A stretch of 13,427 nucleotides of DNA from JARRQB01 sp965368585 (GCA_965368585.1 CBDUNM010000140.1:1-13427); one strand, 5' to 3'; counted from the first letter of the stretch, positions 1 to 7,274 are shown. The notes: generated by a model not told the origin, from the sequence alone. A program made the numbers and translations.

Positions 1-1
1 C

Positions 2-997
2 GCCATGGGCCATACCTATCTGCGCATCACCGTGGGCTGCACGCCGCTGCTGTTTGTGCTGTCGGTCAACTCCGATGCGTTGCGCAACGAGGGCCGCGCC
101 GGGCTGATGGCGCTGATGAGCCTTGTGGTCTCGCTCTCCAACATCGCCTTCAACTACCTGCTGATCGCCAAAGCCGAACTGGGCGTGGCAGGTTCGGCGC
201 TGGGCACGGCTCTGGCGCAGGCCTTGGCGCTTGCGCTGATCCTTGGGTTCCGGTTGCGCGGCAATACCGTGCTGCGCCCTGCGACCCTGTGGCAACAGAG
301 CCTCATTGCAGGGTGGGGGCGCATGCTGGCGCTCGGCGCGCCACAAAGCCTCAATTTCATCGGCATCGCCTTGGGGTCGGCGGCGATCATGGCGGCGCTG
401 CAATGGGTGGAGGCACCAGATTACGCAAAGACCCTCACCGCTTATGGGGTTATCACCCGGCTTTTGACCTTCACCTTTCTGCCGCTTCTGGGGCTGTCGC
501 ACGCAATGCAGAGCATCACCGGCAATCTCTATGGTGCGGGTGAGCGGCTGCGGGCGCGTCAAAGCCTCCGGCTCGCCATCTGGATTGCGCTGATCTACTG
601 CGCGGTGACGCAGGCGACGCTCAGCTTGGGTGCGGCGCATATCGCGGGCTGGTTTGTTGCGGATCCCGGCGTCATCGCGCAGGTCGCGCGCATTCTGCCG
701 ATCCTTGGCGGGTTGTTCGTGCTGGCGGGGCCGCTGATGATGGTGGCGATGCATTTTCAGGCCATCGGAGATGCGGCGCGAGCGGCGCTCTTGGGGCTGG
801 CAAAACCCTATCTCTTCTCGATCCCGCTGACCTTCGTGCTGGCGGCATATTTCGGAGAGACAGGCATCTGGCTGGCCGCCCCCCTGGCTGAGGCGGCGCT
901 GCTGTTGCTCACACTGTCGGTGCTGATTGACCTGCGGCGCAGACACGGCCCACGGCGATATGCAGCCCCCACCCGCGCTTCGGAGGGCAACTCATGA
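2..997 (+). CDS. MATE family efflux transporter, 5' partial
   Basis: C-terminal two thirds of a multidrug and toxin extrusion (MATE) transporter, an inner-membrane antiporter that exports cationic drugs or metabolites using a Na+ or H+ gradient. The frame is open to the left edge, so the real start lies outside; the ATG at 5 is internal. The visible 330 residues hold about nine hydrophobic segments. Near residues 20-80 there is a typical MATE stretch (NSDALRNEGR, then SNIAFNYLLI and a GVAGSALGTALAQ segment), the part that normally follows the fourth membrane helix. The second half contains the PLLGLSHAMQSITGNLYGAG element, which resembles the conserved Q-x-x-x-G-N-x-x-GA of MATE C-lobes. Family length is about 450 residues, so roughly 120 are missing. 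The stop overlaps the next start (ATGA), so the two are translationally coupled. The substrate cannot be told. Confidence 0.88.
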   Translation, partial: AMGHTYLRITVGCTPLLFVLSVNSDALRNEGRAGLMALMSLVVSLSNIAFNYLLIAKAELGVAGSALGTALAQALALALILGFRLRGNTVLRPATLWQQSLIAGWGRMLALGAPQSLNFIGIALGSAAIMAALQWVEAPDYAKTLTAYGVITRLLTFTFLPLLGLSHAMQSITGNLYGAGERLRARQSLRLAIWIALIYCAVTQATLSLGAAHIAGWFVADPGVIAQVARILPILGGLFVLAGPLMMVAMHFQAIGDAARAALLGLAKPYLFSIPLTFVLAAYFGETGIWLAAPLAEAALLLLTLSVLIDLRRRHGPRRYAAPTRASEGNS

Positions 998-1449
998 GAC
1001 AGCCTCTTCCAAGCCTCTCTGAGGCCAAGGCTACGGCGCGCGCATGGCGCAACGAACAGGCGCAGGCGGGCGAGACACATAGCCACAGCGCGGCGCTCGA
1101 ACATGTCGCACAGCAGCTGGGGTTTCGCGATTGGAACGCCTGTGTCGCCACATTGGCCCAGTCCGAGGCGCGCAGCTATGCAACGGGTGATCATGTAAGC
1201 GGCCACTACCTGTCGCAGCCGTTCACCGCCCGCATCCTGCGGGCCATCCCCGCCGAGGGGCATCCCGGCTGGGTGCAGATGGAGCTTGAACTGGATCACC
1301 CTGTCGATGTGGTCACATCCGAGCGGTTTTCAAACCTGCGCCGCCGGATCAGGGCCGTTGTGGGGCCTGAGGGCTACAGTCGGGAAAAGACCTCAAACGG
1401 GGTGCCGCATCTGGTGCTGGGGGTCTACGGCGGACGCACCCGGGCATAA
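994..1449 (+). CDS. Glyoxalase superfamily protein (small)
   Basis: A 151-residue soluble protein without signal peptide. The N-terminal part (residues 8-60) is a helical segment with the pattern L-S-E-A-K-x-x-A-R and, near 36-50, LEHVAQQLGFRDWNA. This resembles the short helical domain found in proteins annotated as glyoxalase superfamily protein in Rhodobacteraceae and related groups. The remainder (residues 65-150) is a small beta-rich domain (GHYLSQPFTARIL, then WVQMELELDHPVDVV). No metal-binding triad of a true glyoxalase I can be assigned, so enzymatic activity is not supported by what is visible. The ATG start overlaps the stop of the MATE gene by four bases (ATGA), and a strong hairpin follows 31 bases after the stop, so the two genes end a common transcript. 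Function unknown. Confidence 0.7.
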   Translation: MRQPLPSLSEAKATARAWRNEQAQAGETHSHSAALEHVAQQLGFRDWNACVATLAQSEARSYATGDHVSGHYLSQPFTARILRAIPAEGHPGWVQMELELDHPVDVVTSERFSNLRRRIRAVVGPEGYSREKTSNGVPHLVLGVYGGRTRA

Positions 1450-1480
1450 ACAGACCGCTAAACTGGTCATTAAAACGCAA

Positions 1481-1508
1481 GGCCGCCGCTCCAAAAGGAG
1501 CGGCGGCC
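1481..1508. terminator. Bidirectional hairpin terminator
   Basis: Perfect 12-bp inverted repeat (GGCCGCCGCTCC / GGAGCGGCGGCC) around an AAAA loop, between the convergent glyoxalase-like gene (ends 1449) and the minus-strand frame ending at 1545. Read on the minus strand the stem is followed by TTGCGTTTT, so it fits an intrinsic terminator best for the minus-strand transcript. On the plus strand no U tract follows. It belongs to the left-hand (alphaproteobacterial-looking) part of the window. Confidence 0.85.
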
Positions 1509-1544
1509 TCAGCCCGACGAAACAGGCCGCGTCAACAGATCATC

Positions 1545-2111
1545 TTACGTGCCGGCGTTGTCGTCGTCGTCATGTACGGAGCCATCGCTGACCACGGAGC
1601 CTTCAAACGCCACCTGTGATGCAAAGCGGGGGCGGGTGAAGACGAGGTTATAGATCTCGCGTTTGCCAACCCCGATCGCCTCAAGCCTGAAGGCAGGCTC
1701 CACATCGTTCCACGAACGCTCCACGACATCGACCATCGTGACCATATTGTCGTCTTCGTTGGCGACGTAGAGAAAACGTCCCTCGGGGCCGAGGGCGAGC
1801 AATTCCGGGTCCGGGCCCGAGGGGAGTATATGCGTGACCTGCAAGGTCGTCAGGTCCAGGACCTCGATATGGTCTTCGTCGCTGGTACACACGTAAAGCG
1901 ACTTCAGATCCTTACTCAGCGCGATGCCGCGCGGCCGCTCGCCTACCTTGACCTGGGCTTTCTGCTGCAGCGTTTCGCCGTCGATCACGGTGATCACATT
2001 GTCTTTTTCGCTCGAGACATAGACGGTGTAGGCGCCGGCCGTGTGCGCGGCGAACAGGCCGGTACCGGCCAAGAGCGCAAAACACAGCCGCTGGTAGACG
2101 TCAATCCACAT
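1545..2111 (-). pseudogene. PQQ-associated YVTN beta-propeller protein, truncated at a junction and fused to a foreign C-terminus
   Basis: N-terminal part of a secreted YVTN beta-propeller like the one encoded in PQQ-dependent alcohol catabolism ABC-transport operons (TIGR03866 type, name from memory). The ATG at 2111 is preferred: GAGG lies 9 bases upstream, while the ATG at 2120 directly abuts it. Residues 1-27 are a signal peptide (cleavage near TAGA/YTVY). Blade strands start near residues 28 (YTVYVSSE), 72 (LYVCTS) and 114 (LYVANED), the expected 42-residue spacing, with SGPDPELLALGPEG and NEDDNMVTMVDVVER typical of the family. After about residue 132 the repeat pattern stops; residues 133-188 (starting WNDVEPAFRLEAIG, ending HDDDDNAGT) show no YVTN character. 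The family has seven blades and about 320 residues, so over half is missing. The tail is probably the 3' end of another gene joined in frame, serving the terminator at 1481-1508. It lies 41 bases downstream of the binding-protein gene, in one operon. Confidence 0.8.
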
Positions 2112-2152
2112 GCCAAACATCCTCGGTATAGCGTCGGAAAAATGCGGGCCTG

Positions 2153-3355
2153 TCAGTCGGAACAGTCAACCTCAAGCCGGTCGTAGCCCAGCGTATCCAA
2201 TTCTGAGAACTGATGTAAGAAGCCTTGCTGCGGCGATACGGATACGACCACCCGCGGCGAGGCGAGCAACAGCGGTTGGCGCAGTTGCCCGTTCCAGGGG
2301 CGGTAGCTGACAGGAACGCCTTTGAACGCCGCCAACTTGAACTCGTCGCTCTTGACGAAGTCGATCAAACGCTGCGCCTCGACGGACCCGATGCGCGTGG
2401 CGGCTTCGCCGACCGTACGTATCGCCAACCACGCGGCATAGTCCAACTCGGTCATCAGCCGACCCGCGTGCTTGCGGAACCGGCGCTGGAACTGCGTGGC
2501 ACCCCATTGTTCGTGTACACCGCTCCACGCGGTCGCGTACAGACCCTGGGTACCGCCCACCGGCCGCGGCTGGTAGGTGCGGTAGTTGAGATATTCGCCA
2601 AAGACATCCGCCTCGTCGGCAACCAGAAGGATGTCGTAGTCATCGACCTGGGTGAAGGCATTCACCGCCTGCTGCTCGCGCACGTGACCGGAATCGGTGC
2701 GGCGGGCGCCGGCCTCGAATGTCCACGCCTTGCGTTTCACGATCTTGCCGCCGAAGCGCGCCGCAGCCCGCTGCAGGGCGTCGGCGTAGGCCCTGTCCTG
2801 TTCCGACTTGCCGACCACCAGAAACCACCGGGTCCACCGCTTCCAGTTGAGATACTGCGCGAGCGCATCGGCGAGCATGGCGCGGCTCGGCGCCGTATGC
2901 AGCAGATTGGGTCGGCACTCTTTGACCCGGAGTTCGTCGAGCGCCGATCCGATATTGAATAACACACTGTCGCGTGCTTCCGGGGCCGCGGCCAGCACGG
3001 TTATCTCGGGCGCGGTCAGGTTCAGCAGGAACAGCCTGACTCCCCTGGCATGCAAGTCGCGAAAAGCCCTTGCGGCCGTCAAGGTATTGTCGACGTGCAC
3101 CGTATTCAGCGCGAAGTCCTGACCGGTAAAACGACCGGTGGTGTTGTTGTCGCGTATACCCTGCGCTGCGCCTTCACTGCCGTTGTCGGTAAAGCGCGGC
3201 TGCAGCGACGACAAGGGAATCCGGTCGGCCGGCGCCATGGTTATCAGCCCGATCTCGACCGACAGCGGGTCGGCAGCGACGCTGCACGATACCAGCGCCC
3301 CGAACAGCATCCGGCGCCAGACCGCCACCTTGCGATGAATGGGTTGCGCGCGCAT
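2153..3355 (-). CDS. Periplasmic ABC substrate-binding protein of the PQQ-dependent alcohol dehydrogenase system
   Basis: Secreted type I periplasmic binding protein, 400 residues, matching by eye the family described for PQQ-linked alcohol catabolism (TIGR03863 type, from memory). Residues 1-28 are a basic then hydrophobic signal peptide ending SCSVAA. The mature start SVEIGLITMAPADR and then EGAAQGIRDNNTTGRFTG (about 61-78) are characteristic. Later elements are LFNIGSALDELRVKECRPNL (132-151), WFLVVGKSEQDRAYADAL (177-194), DILLVADEADVFGEYL (241-256) and a C-terminal PWNGQLRQPLLLASP segment. The frame is open to 3469, but a good promoter at 3378-3405 puts transcription start near 3371, so upstream starts are unlikely. 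The ATG at 3355 fits the signal peptide best; the ATG at 3370 would give a nearly leaderless message. It is followed by the propeller gene; the ATPase and permease usually found next are absent because of the break near 1715. Ligand unknown. Confidence 0.85.
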   Translation of the reverse strand: MRAQPIHRKVAVWRRMLFGALVSCSVAADPLSVEIGLITMAPADRIPLSSLQPRFTDNGSEGAAQGIRDNNTTGRFTGQDFALNTVHVDNTLTAARAFRDLHARGVRLFLLNLTAPEITVLAAAPEARDSVLFNIGSALDELRVKECRPNLLHTAPSRAMLADALAQYLNWKRWTRWFLVVGKSEQDRAYADALQRAAARFGGKIVKRKAWTFEAGARRTDSGHVREQQAVNAFTQVDDYDILLVADEADVFGEYLNYRTYQPRPVGGTQGLYATAWSGVHEQWGATQFQRRFRKHAGRLMTELDYAAWLAIRTVGEAATRIGSVEAQRLIDFVKSDEFKLAAFKGVPVSYRPWNGQLRQPLLLASPRVVVSVSPQQGFLHQFSELDTLGYDRLEVDCSD

Positions 3356-3377
3356 AACGAGTGTTATCATCGTCGTG

Positions 3378-3405
3378 ATTATAAGCAATTCATGTACCAC
3401 CTCAA
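3378..3405 (-). promoter_or_regulatory. Sigma70-type promoter for the binding-protein operon
   Basis: Read on the minus strand: TTGAGG (3405-3400), a 16-base spacer, then a perfect TATAAT (3383-3378). Transcription would begin near 3371, just ahead of the ATGs at 3370 and 3355. It sits in an unusually A+T-rich patch of an otherwise G+C-rich region. No clear Shine-Dalgarno lies between it and either ATG. Confidence 0.6.
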
Positions 3406-3461
3406 TCGCTATCGATCCGAGGTTGACATTAGCGGCGCCGCGTCCCCGGGGTCCGCAGGCA

Positions 3462-3489
3462 TGCGACAAACCGTGTGCGACAAACCGTG
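3462..3489. repeat. 14-bp tandem direct repeat, candidate operator
   Basis: TGCGACAAACCGTG occurs twice head to tail with no mismatch (3462-3475 and 3476-3489). It lies 57 bases or more upstream of the minus-strand -35 element and about 180 bases before the mxaD-like start, where an activator of either divergent operon could bind. Transcription-factor identity is unknown. Confidence 0.6.
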
Positions 3490-3499
3490 TCAGTTCTGT

Positions 3500-3513
3500 A
3501 ACGAAGCTTCGTT
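3500..3513. promoter_or_regulatory. 14-bp perfect palindrome, candidate operator
   Basis: AACGAAGCTTCGTT is its own reverse complement and starts 11 bases after the tandem repeat. Position between two divergent operons suggests a dimeric regulator site. It has no U tract after it and is not at the end of a gene, so a terminator is unlikely. Confidence 0.45.
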
Positions 3514-3670
3514 CTGCGGCCCATTCCGCTCTACCTCTTCCGCGATTGCAGTAACGTCCCCTTGGTCGATGGACGGCTTTGCCCGCACCGCGGGTGGCAG
3601 CCCGAAATTACGGCATGGACCTTGCTGTTGCCACTCACACGCGTGCCGCGCCATCACTGGGGAGATAATA

Positions 3671-4198
3671 GTGAAAAAAGCGTTGACGTTTTTCGTCGTC
3701 ATTTTGCTCGTCTATACCGGAGTCGTTGCGGCGCACGGGCCAACCCGCAAAAAAGTCCTGATTACGCAAAATATCGCTGCGCCACCAGACAATGTCTGGA
3801 ACCTGATCGGCGATTTTCAGGACATGAGCTGGCATCCCGCCGTTGTAACAACCCGGGGTGAGGGCGGCAACCAGCCTGGCGCGACCCGTACGCTCACCCT
3901 CGGCAGCGGCGGTCAAATACACGAGAAACTCGAAAAGTACGATGCCGACAAACGGTCCATTTTCTACCGTATCGAACAGGTTGATGTGACCGTACTGCCG
4001 GTCACGAACTATTCATCCTGGCTCACCGTCAAGCCGGCGGACGGCGGCAGTTCCGTCACCTGGAAAGGCGCCTTCTACCGTGGTTACCCGAACAACGACC
4101 CACCGCCGGAGCTGAGCGATCAGGCGGCCGTGGACGCCGTATCGGCGGTCTACCAGGCCGGCCTGGACAACATCAAGAAACTCGCGGAAGGCGACTGA
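3671..4198 (+). CDS. mxaD: MxaD-like SRPBCC family periplasmic protein
   Basis: A 175-residue secreted protein of the SRPBCC (START-like) fold, close by eye to MxaD of methylotrophs. MxaD is a periplasmic accessory of quinoprotein methanol dehydrogenase, reported to help electron transfer between the dehydrogenase and its cytochrome c. The start is GTG at 3671, with GGGGAG six bases upstream. Residues 1-21 are a signal peptide ending VVAA. Diagnostic segments are IAAPPDNVWNLIGDFQDMSW (35-54), HPAVVTTRGEGG, TRTLTLGSGG (72-81), LEKYDADKRS (87-96), VLPVTNYSSWLTV (108-120) and GAFYRGYPNNDPPPELSD (133-150). Length equals the family norm. The seven-blade propeller gene follows after a 12-base gap, so they share a transcript. 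No methanol dehydrogenase structural gene is in the window; the partner could be a XoxF, ExaA or other quinoprotein encoded nearby. Confidence 0.88.
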   Translation: MKKALTFFVVILLVYTGVVAAHGPTRKKVLITQNIAAPPDNVWNLIGDFQDMSWHPAVVTTRGEGGNQPGATRTLTLGSGGQIHEKLEKYDADKRSIFYRIEQVDVTVLPVTNYSSWLTVKPADGGSSVTWKGAFYRGYPNNDPPPELSDQAAVDAVSAVYQAGLDNIKKLAEGD

Positions 4199-4210
4199 TG
4201 CAGAATACTC

Positions 4211-5179
4211 GTGCGGCCGGTGGTTGATCGCGCGCGCGTGACACTGGCGGTTGCGCTGTTGCTGAGCGTCATAGAACTCGCGACGGCCGCCACCCCCTAC
4301 GCCTTTATAACCAACCAGGGCGATAATACGGTCACCGTGATCGATCTGGAGCACCGGTCCGTCGCGGCCACCGTGGCGGTCGGTGAGGGGCCGGCAGGCG
4401 TGGCCGTCAGCAAAGACGGCAGTAAGGTGTTTGTGACCAACCCGAAGAGCAAGGACGTGTACTCGATCGACGGGCGATCGCATCGGGTCCTCAAGCGCGC
4501 CGACGCCGGCGAGGGGCCGCTGGGCATCGCGCTGAGTCCCGATGCGTCCCGAGTCTACGTGGCCGACTGGTTTACCGACCGGCTGTTGGTGCTCGACAGC
4601 GACTCGCTGGTCGAACTCGCCCGCGTCGAGGTGGGCGATTCACCGTCGGGGCTGGCCGTCAGCTCCGACGGGCAGCGCATCTATGTGTCTGAGCGCGATG
4701 ACAACACACTGTCGGCTATCGATACCCAGACACTCGAAGTCGTGGCCCGGGTGGCGGTCGGCGAGCGTCCATTCGGCGTCACGCTCGATCCGGCGGGTAA
4801 ACGGGTATACGTCGCCAACGTGGCCAGCAACGACGTCAGCGTGGTGGATACGGCGAGTTTCCGGCTCGTCGCCACCATCGCGGTCGGCAGTACGCCTTAC
4901 GCCGTCGCCGTCACGCCCGACAGCTCGCTGGCTTTTGTCACCAATCAGCACGACAACAGCGTGTCGGTAATAGACACCGGCGCGCTGCGGGTCGTTGCAC
5001 AGCGCGAACTCGGCGAATTCCCGGAAGGCATCATGGTCGACCCGGCCGGACACCGCGCCTACGTCGCCAGCTGGTTCACCAACGAGCTGCTGGTGCTGGA
5101 CGTCCACACCCTGGAAATCACTGACAAAATCCCTACCGGTGACAGTCCGCGGGCGTTCGGCATCTTTGTTTCCCAATGA
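4211..5179 (+). CDS. Secreted seven-blade YVTN beta-propeller protein
   Basis: A 322-residue periplasmic protein made almost wholly of seven YVTN-type repeats. Strands begin near residues 30 (YAFITN), 73 (VFVTN), 115 (VYVADW), 157 (IYVSE), 199 (VYVAN), 241 (AFVTN) and 283 (AYVASW), a near-constant 42-residue step closing a complete propeller. Each blade carries the V-G-x-x-P-x-G-x-A-V-S-x-D-G-type signature. Residues 1-27 are the signal peptide (RARVTLAVALLLSV, cleavage near TAA/TPY). The GTG at 4211 was chosen because it retains the basic N-region; GTGs at 4220 and 4238 are alternatives, and no strong Shine-Dalgarno marks any of them. It is related to the truncated propeller at 1545-2111 but differs in sequence and is partnered with the MxaD-like gene. 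No ligand or catalytic motif is visible; a scaffold or docking role for quinoprotein partners is inference. Confidence 0.88.
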   Translation: MRPVVDRARVTLAVALLLSVIELATAATPYAFITNQGDNTVTVIDLEHRSVAATVAVGEGPAGVAVSKDGSKVFVTNPKSKDVYSIDGRSHRVLKRADAGEGPLGIALSPDASRVYVADWFTDRLLVLDSDSLVELARVEVGDSPSGLAVSSDGQRIYVSERDDNTLSAIDTQTLEVVARVAVGERPFGVTLDPAGKRVYVANVASNDVSVVDTASFRLVATIAVGSTPYAVAVTPDSSLAFVTNQHDNSVSVIDTGALRVVAQRELGEFPEGIMVDPAGHRAYVASWFTNELLVLDVHTLEITDKIPTGDSPRAFGIFVSQ

Positions 5180-5265
5180 TCGGCACCGGGTCTTCAATCC
5201 CGACCGACTAAGCTGTAGAGTGACAGCGATAATAAAATCACCGCAAAATCGCGGAGGAGAACTTA

Positions 5266-7266
5266 ATGCCTAATTCCGACTTGCCCGAAGACTCCGCGCT
5301 GCGCCGCCACGCGGAAACCGCCGGAGCAAATCTGCGACCGTCCGCGATCGATCCAGCGCCGACCGATTCGGTGTTGCGCAGACACTACGAGCAACTGCAC
5401 GGGGCGGCCGCGGCCAGCCCGGTTCCGCGCACCGGCCATACCGCTGTTTCCGGCTCGGGCGGCTCGGGACCCGCTTTTCAGGACGATGTAAAGTCCGCGT
5501 CAAATGCCCCGATCTGCAAACGTTTACTATGGCTGGCCCTGCTCGCGCTGGTCGGCGTGATCGCGTTGTACCAATGGTACACCGCTCAACTGAAAGGAAG
5601 CATCACGGAACGGGAAACGCAGGTCTCCGAGTCGATGCAAAAGCTGTCGGCAGCCGATCAGAAGCTCGGTCTGATGGCGCAGAACGAGCAAAGCCTGCGA
5701 GCGGATATGGAAGCCGCCGCCGCCCGGCATCAACAGGAGGTCGACCGGCTGAACAGTGAACTCGACGGCGCGCGCCAAGCCAACGAAGGCCTGAAAAACG
5801 ACATGGAAGCACTGCGCCAGGCACACGCGGACACGCTCGCGGCCGAGCAACAAAAGGCGGCCGATCGCTATGCGCAACTGCAAGGGCAGTACGACAACGC
5901 CAACCAACAGATCGTCAATCTCAACGGCGACATCGAGCAGCTGAAACAGGATATGACCGCGGCGGCGACCCGGCATCAGATGCAGATCCAGGAGACCAAC
6001 GCGCGCATGGGCGAGCGCGTCGACTACTTCCGCACCGCGCTGGAAGGCAGCGAACCGGAACGGGCGCAGCAGTTGATTGCACTGGACGAGAAGATCATGT
6101 CGCTCAGCCGCGATCTGGACGCTGCCCGCGAGACCATCGCTTCGCTCGAGGCGAGTAACACCGATCTTGGTCAGCAACTGGCGAACGCCGAGAACGCCCT
6201 CGAGCAGAACGAACAGGCGCTGGCACAAGCGGGTCGCGACATGGCCGCCATTCAGGCACAACTGTCGCAACGGCAAAACCTGCTGGTCGATCTGCAAGCG
6301 CAATACGACGCCGCGAAAACCGAGGCCGCCCAGGCACTGGCGGCGGCACAGGAAGAACTGAGGCTGGCCAACGAGGCGCATTCGGCCGCGTCGGCAGAAG
6401 CCAGCATGCTGCTGGAAAACACCAAGAGCGCAGCTGCCGAAGCCGCCGCCAAGGCTGCGGTCGTACTGGAGCAGACCAAGACCGCCGCTGCCGCGGCCAT
6501 GCAACAGGCGAGCGCAGAGCACGCGGCCGAGATGACCGAGGCAAAGGGGAGGATCGCTGCACTCGACCAGGAGCTGCAACAGGAGAAATCGGCGCTGGCG
6601 GCTCTGCAGGACAAGTACGACACCACCGTCGCGGACCTCAACGCCAAACTCGCCGACACCGAACGGACGCTGGCCGACACCGACGCCAAGCTGGCCGCGA
6701 GCATCTCCGCCGCGGCTGCCGCCAAACTCGCTCTGGAGGGGGAGATCGCCGCCAAGGAGACGCGCATCGCGAAACTCGAGCAAACGGTCGCCGACGAACG
6801 GCAACAGGCCGCGCAGCAATTGCTGACTGCGCAGGAACAGCACCGCAATGCCCTGGCCTATCAAAAAAACCTGTACACCGATCTTGCCGCGCTGGGCGGC
6901 ACCCAGACCGAACAAGGTATGCTGTTGCGCTTGGCCGACACCGAGCTGCGATTTCGGATTGGCGGCTCTAAGTTGCCGAAAGGCGAGTTACCGAATCTGG
7001 ACAGGATCGCCGAGTTTCTGCAGAAGTATTCGAAGTTGAGCGCACGCGTCGAGGGCCACACCGACAACACGGGCCGCGAAGAGACCAACATGGAGCTCTC
7101 GTTGCAACGCGCCAACGCGGTGATGGAGGCGCTCGTGGAACGTGGTGTCGCTGCCGAGCGTTTGACCGCTGAAGGCATCGGTATGAATCGACCGATCGCG
7201 ACCAACGACACGCCGGCCGGCCGGCGCAAGAACCGCCGCGTGGAAATCTACGTCAACGAAGGATAG
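5266..7266 (+). CDS. Inner-membrane-anchored long coiled-coil protein with C-terminal OmpA peptidoglycan-binding domain
   Basis: 666 residues; ATG with GGAGGAG six bases upstream. Residues 1-84 are a disordered, probably cytoplasmic segment with two copies of a short motif (DSALRRHAE at 9-17, DSVLRRHYE at 34-42). Residues 86-106 form one membrane helix (LLWLALLALVGVIALYQWY). About 110-535 is an Ala/Gln/Glu-rich coiled coil with internal repeats: LRADMEAAAARHQ, LKNDMEALRQAH and LKQDMTAAATRHQ; then LLENTKSAAAEAA and LEQTKTAAAAA. Residues 545-666 are an OmpA-like domain with EGHTDNTG and, 15 residues after Asp600, Arg615, matching the E. coli OmpA Asp271/Arg286 pair that binds diaminopimelate. 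The layout suggests a tether from the inner membrane to the cell wall. An 86-base gap separates it from the propeller gene and contains a GATAAT hexamer, so it may have its own promoter. A functional link to the PQQ genes rests on position only. Confidence 0.85.
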   Translation: MPNSDLPEDSALRRHAETAGANLRPSAIDPAPTDSVLRRHYEQLHGAAAASPVPRTGHTAVSGSGGSGPAFQDDVKSASNAPICKRLLWLALLALVGVIALYQWYTAQLKGSITERETQVSESMQKLSAADQKLGLMAQNEQSLRADMEAAAARHQQEVDRLNSELDGARQANEGLKNDMEALRQAHADTLAAEQQKAADRYAQLQGQYDNANQQIVNLNGDIEQLKQDMTAAATRHQMQIQETNARMGERVDYFRTALEGSEPERAQQLIALDEKIMSLSRDLDAARETIASLEASNTDLGQQLANAENALEQNEQALAQAGRDMAAIQAQLSQRQNLLVDLQAQYDAAKTEAAQALAAAQEELRLANEAHSAASAEASMLLENTKSAAAEAAAKAAVVLEQTKTAAAAAMQQASAEHAAEMTEAKGRIAALDQELQQEKSALAALQDKYDTTVADLNAKLADTERTLADTDAKLAASISAAAAAKLALEGEIAAKETRIAKLEQTVADERQQAAQQLLTAQEQHRNALAYQKNLYTDLAALGGTQTEQGMLLRLADTELRFRIGGSKLPKGELPNLDRIAEFLQKYSKLSARVEGHTDNTGREETNMELSLQRANAVMEALVERGVAAERLTAEGIGMNRPIATNDTPAGRRKNRRVEIYVNEG

Positions 7267-7274
7267 ACCTTATG

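Larger units (their letters stand above)
3356..3670. other. Divergent intergenic control region
   Basis: This 315-base gap separates the minus-strand binding-protein gene from the plus-strand mxaD-like gene. It holds the promoter at 3378-3405, a 14-bp tandem repeat (3462-3489) and a perfect 14-bp palindrome (3500-3513). Frames that run through it on either strand have no family resemblance and lack plausible starts. No convincing plus-strand -35/-10 pair was found for the mxaD-like gene: a TTGACA at 3423-3428 has no matching -10. I see no small gene here. Confidence 0.6.

Noticed and set aside
1555..1573. Short GTC/GTCGTC run that could be a microsatellite
   Set aside because: Only about four units, encoding an Asp run near the end of the tail frame; too short to call a repeat locus.
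2225..2962. Open frame of 245 codons on the plus strand opposite the binding-protein gene
   Set aside because: Arg/Gly/Pro-rich translation without family features, antisense to a well recognised periplasmic binding protein.
3050..3670. In-frame upstream extension of the mxaD-like gene
   Set aside because: It runs through the divergent control region and into the opposing gene, and has no hydrophobic signal. The GTG at 3671 has a good Shine-Dalgarno and begins a signal peptide.
5527..6915. Long open frame of 462 codons antisense to the coiled-coil OmpA-domain gene
   Set aside because: It mirrors the G+C-rich codon bias of the real gene and its Leu/Gln/Arg-rich translation has no domain or start signal. 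The plus-strand protein has a strong Shine-Dalgarno, membrane helix and OmpA domain.
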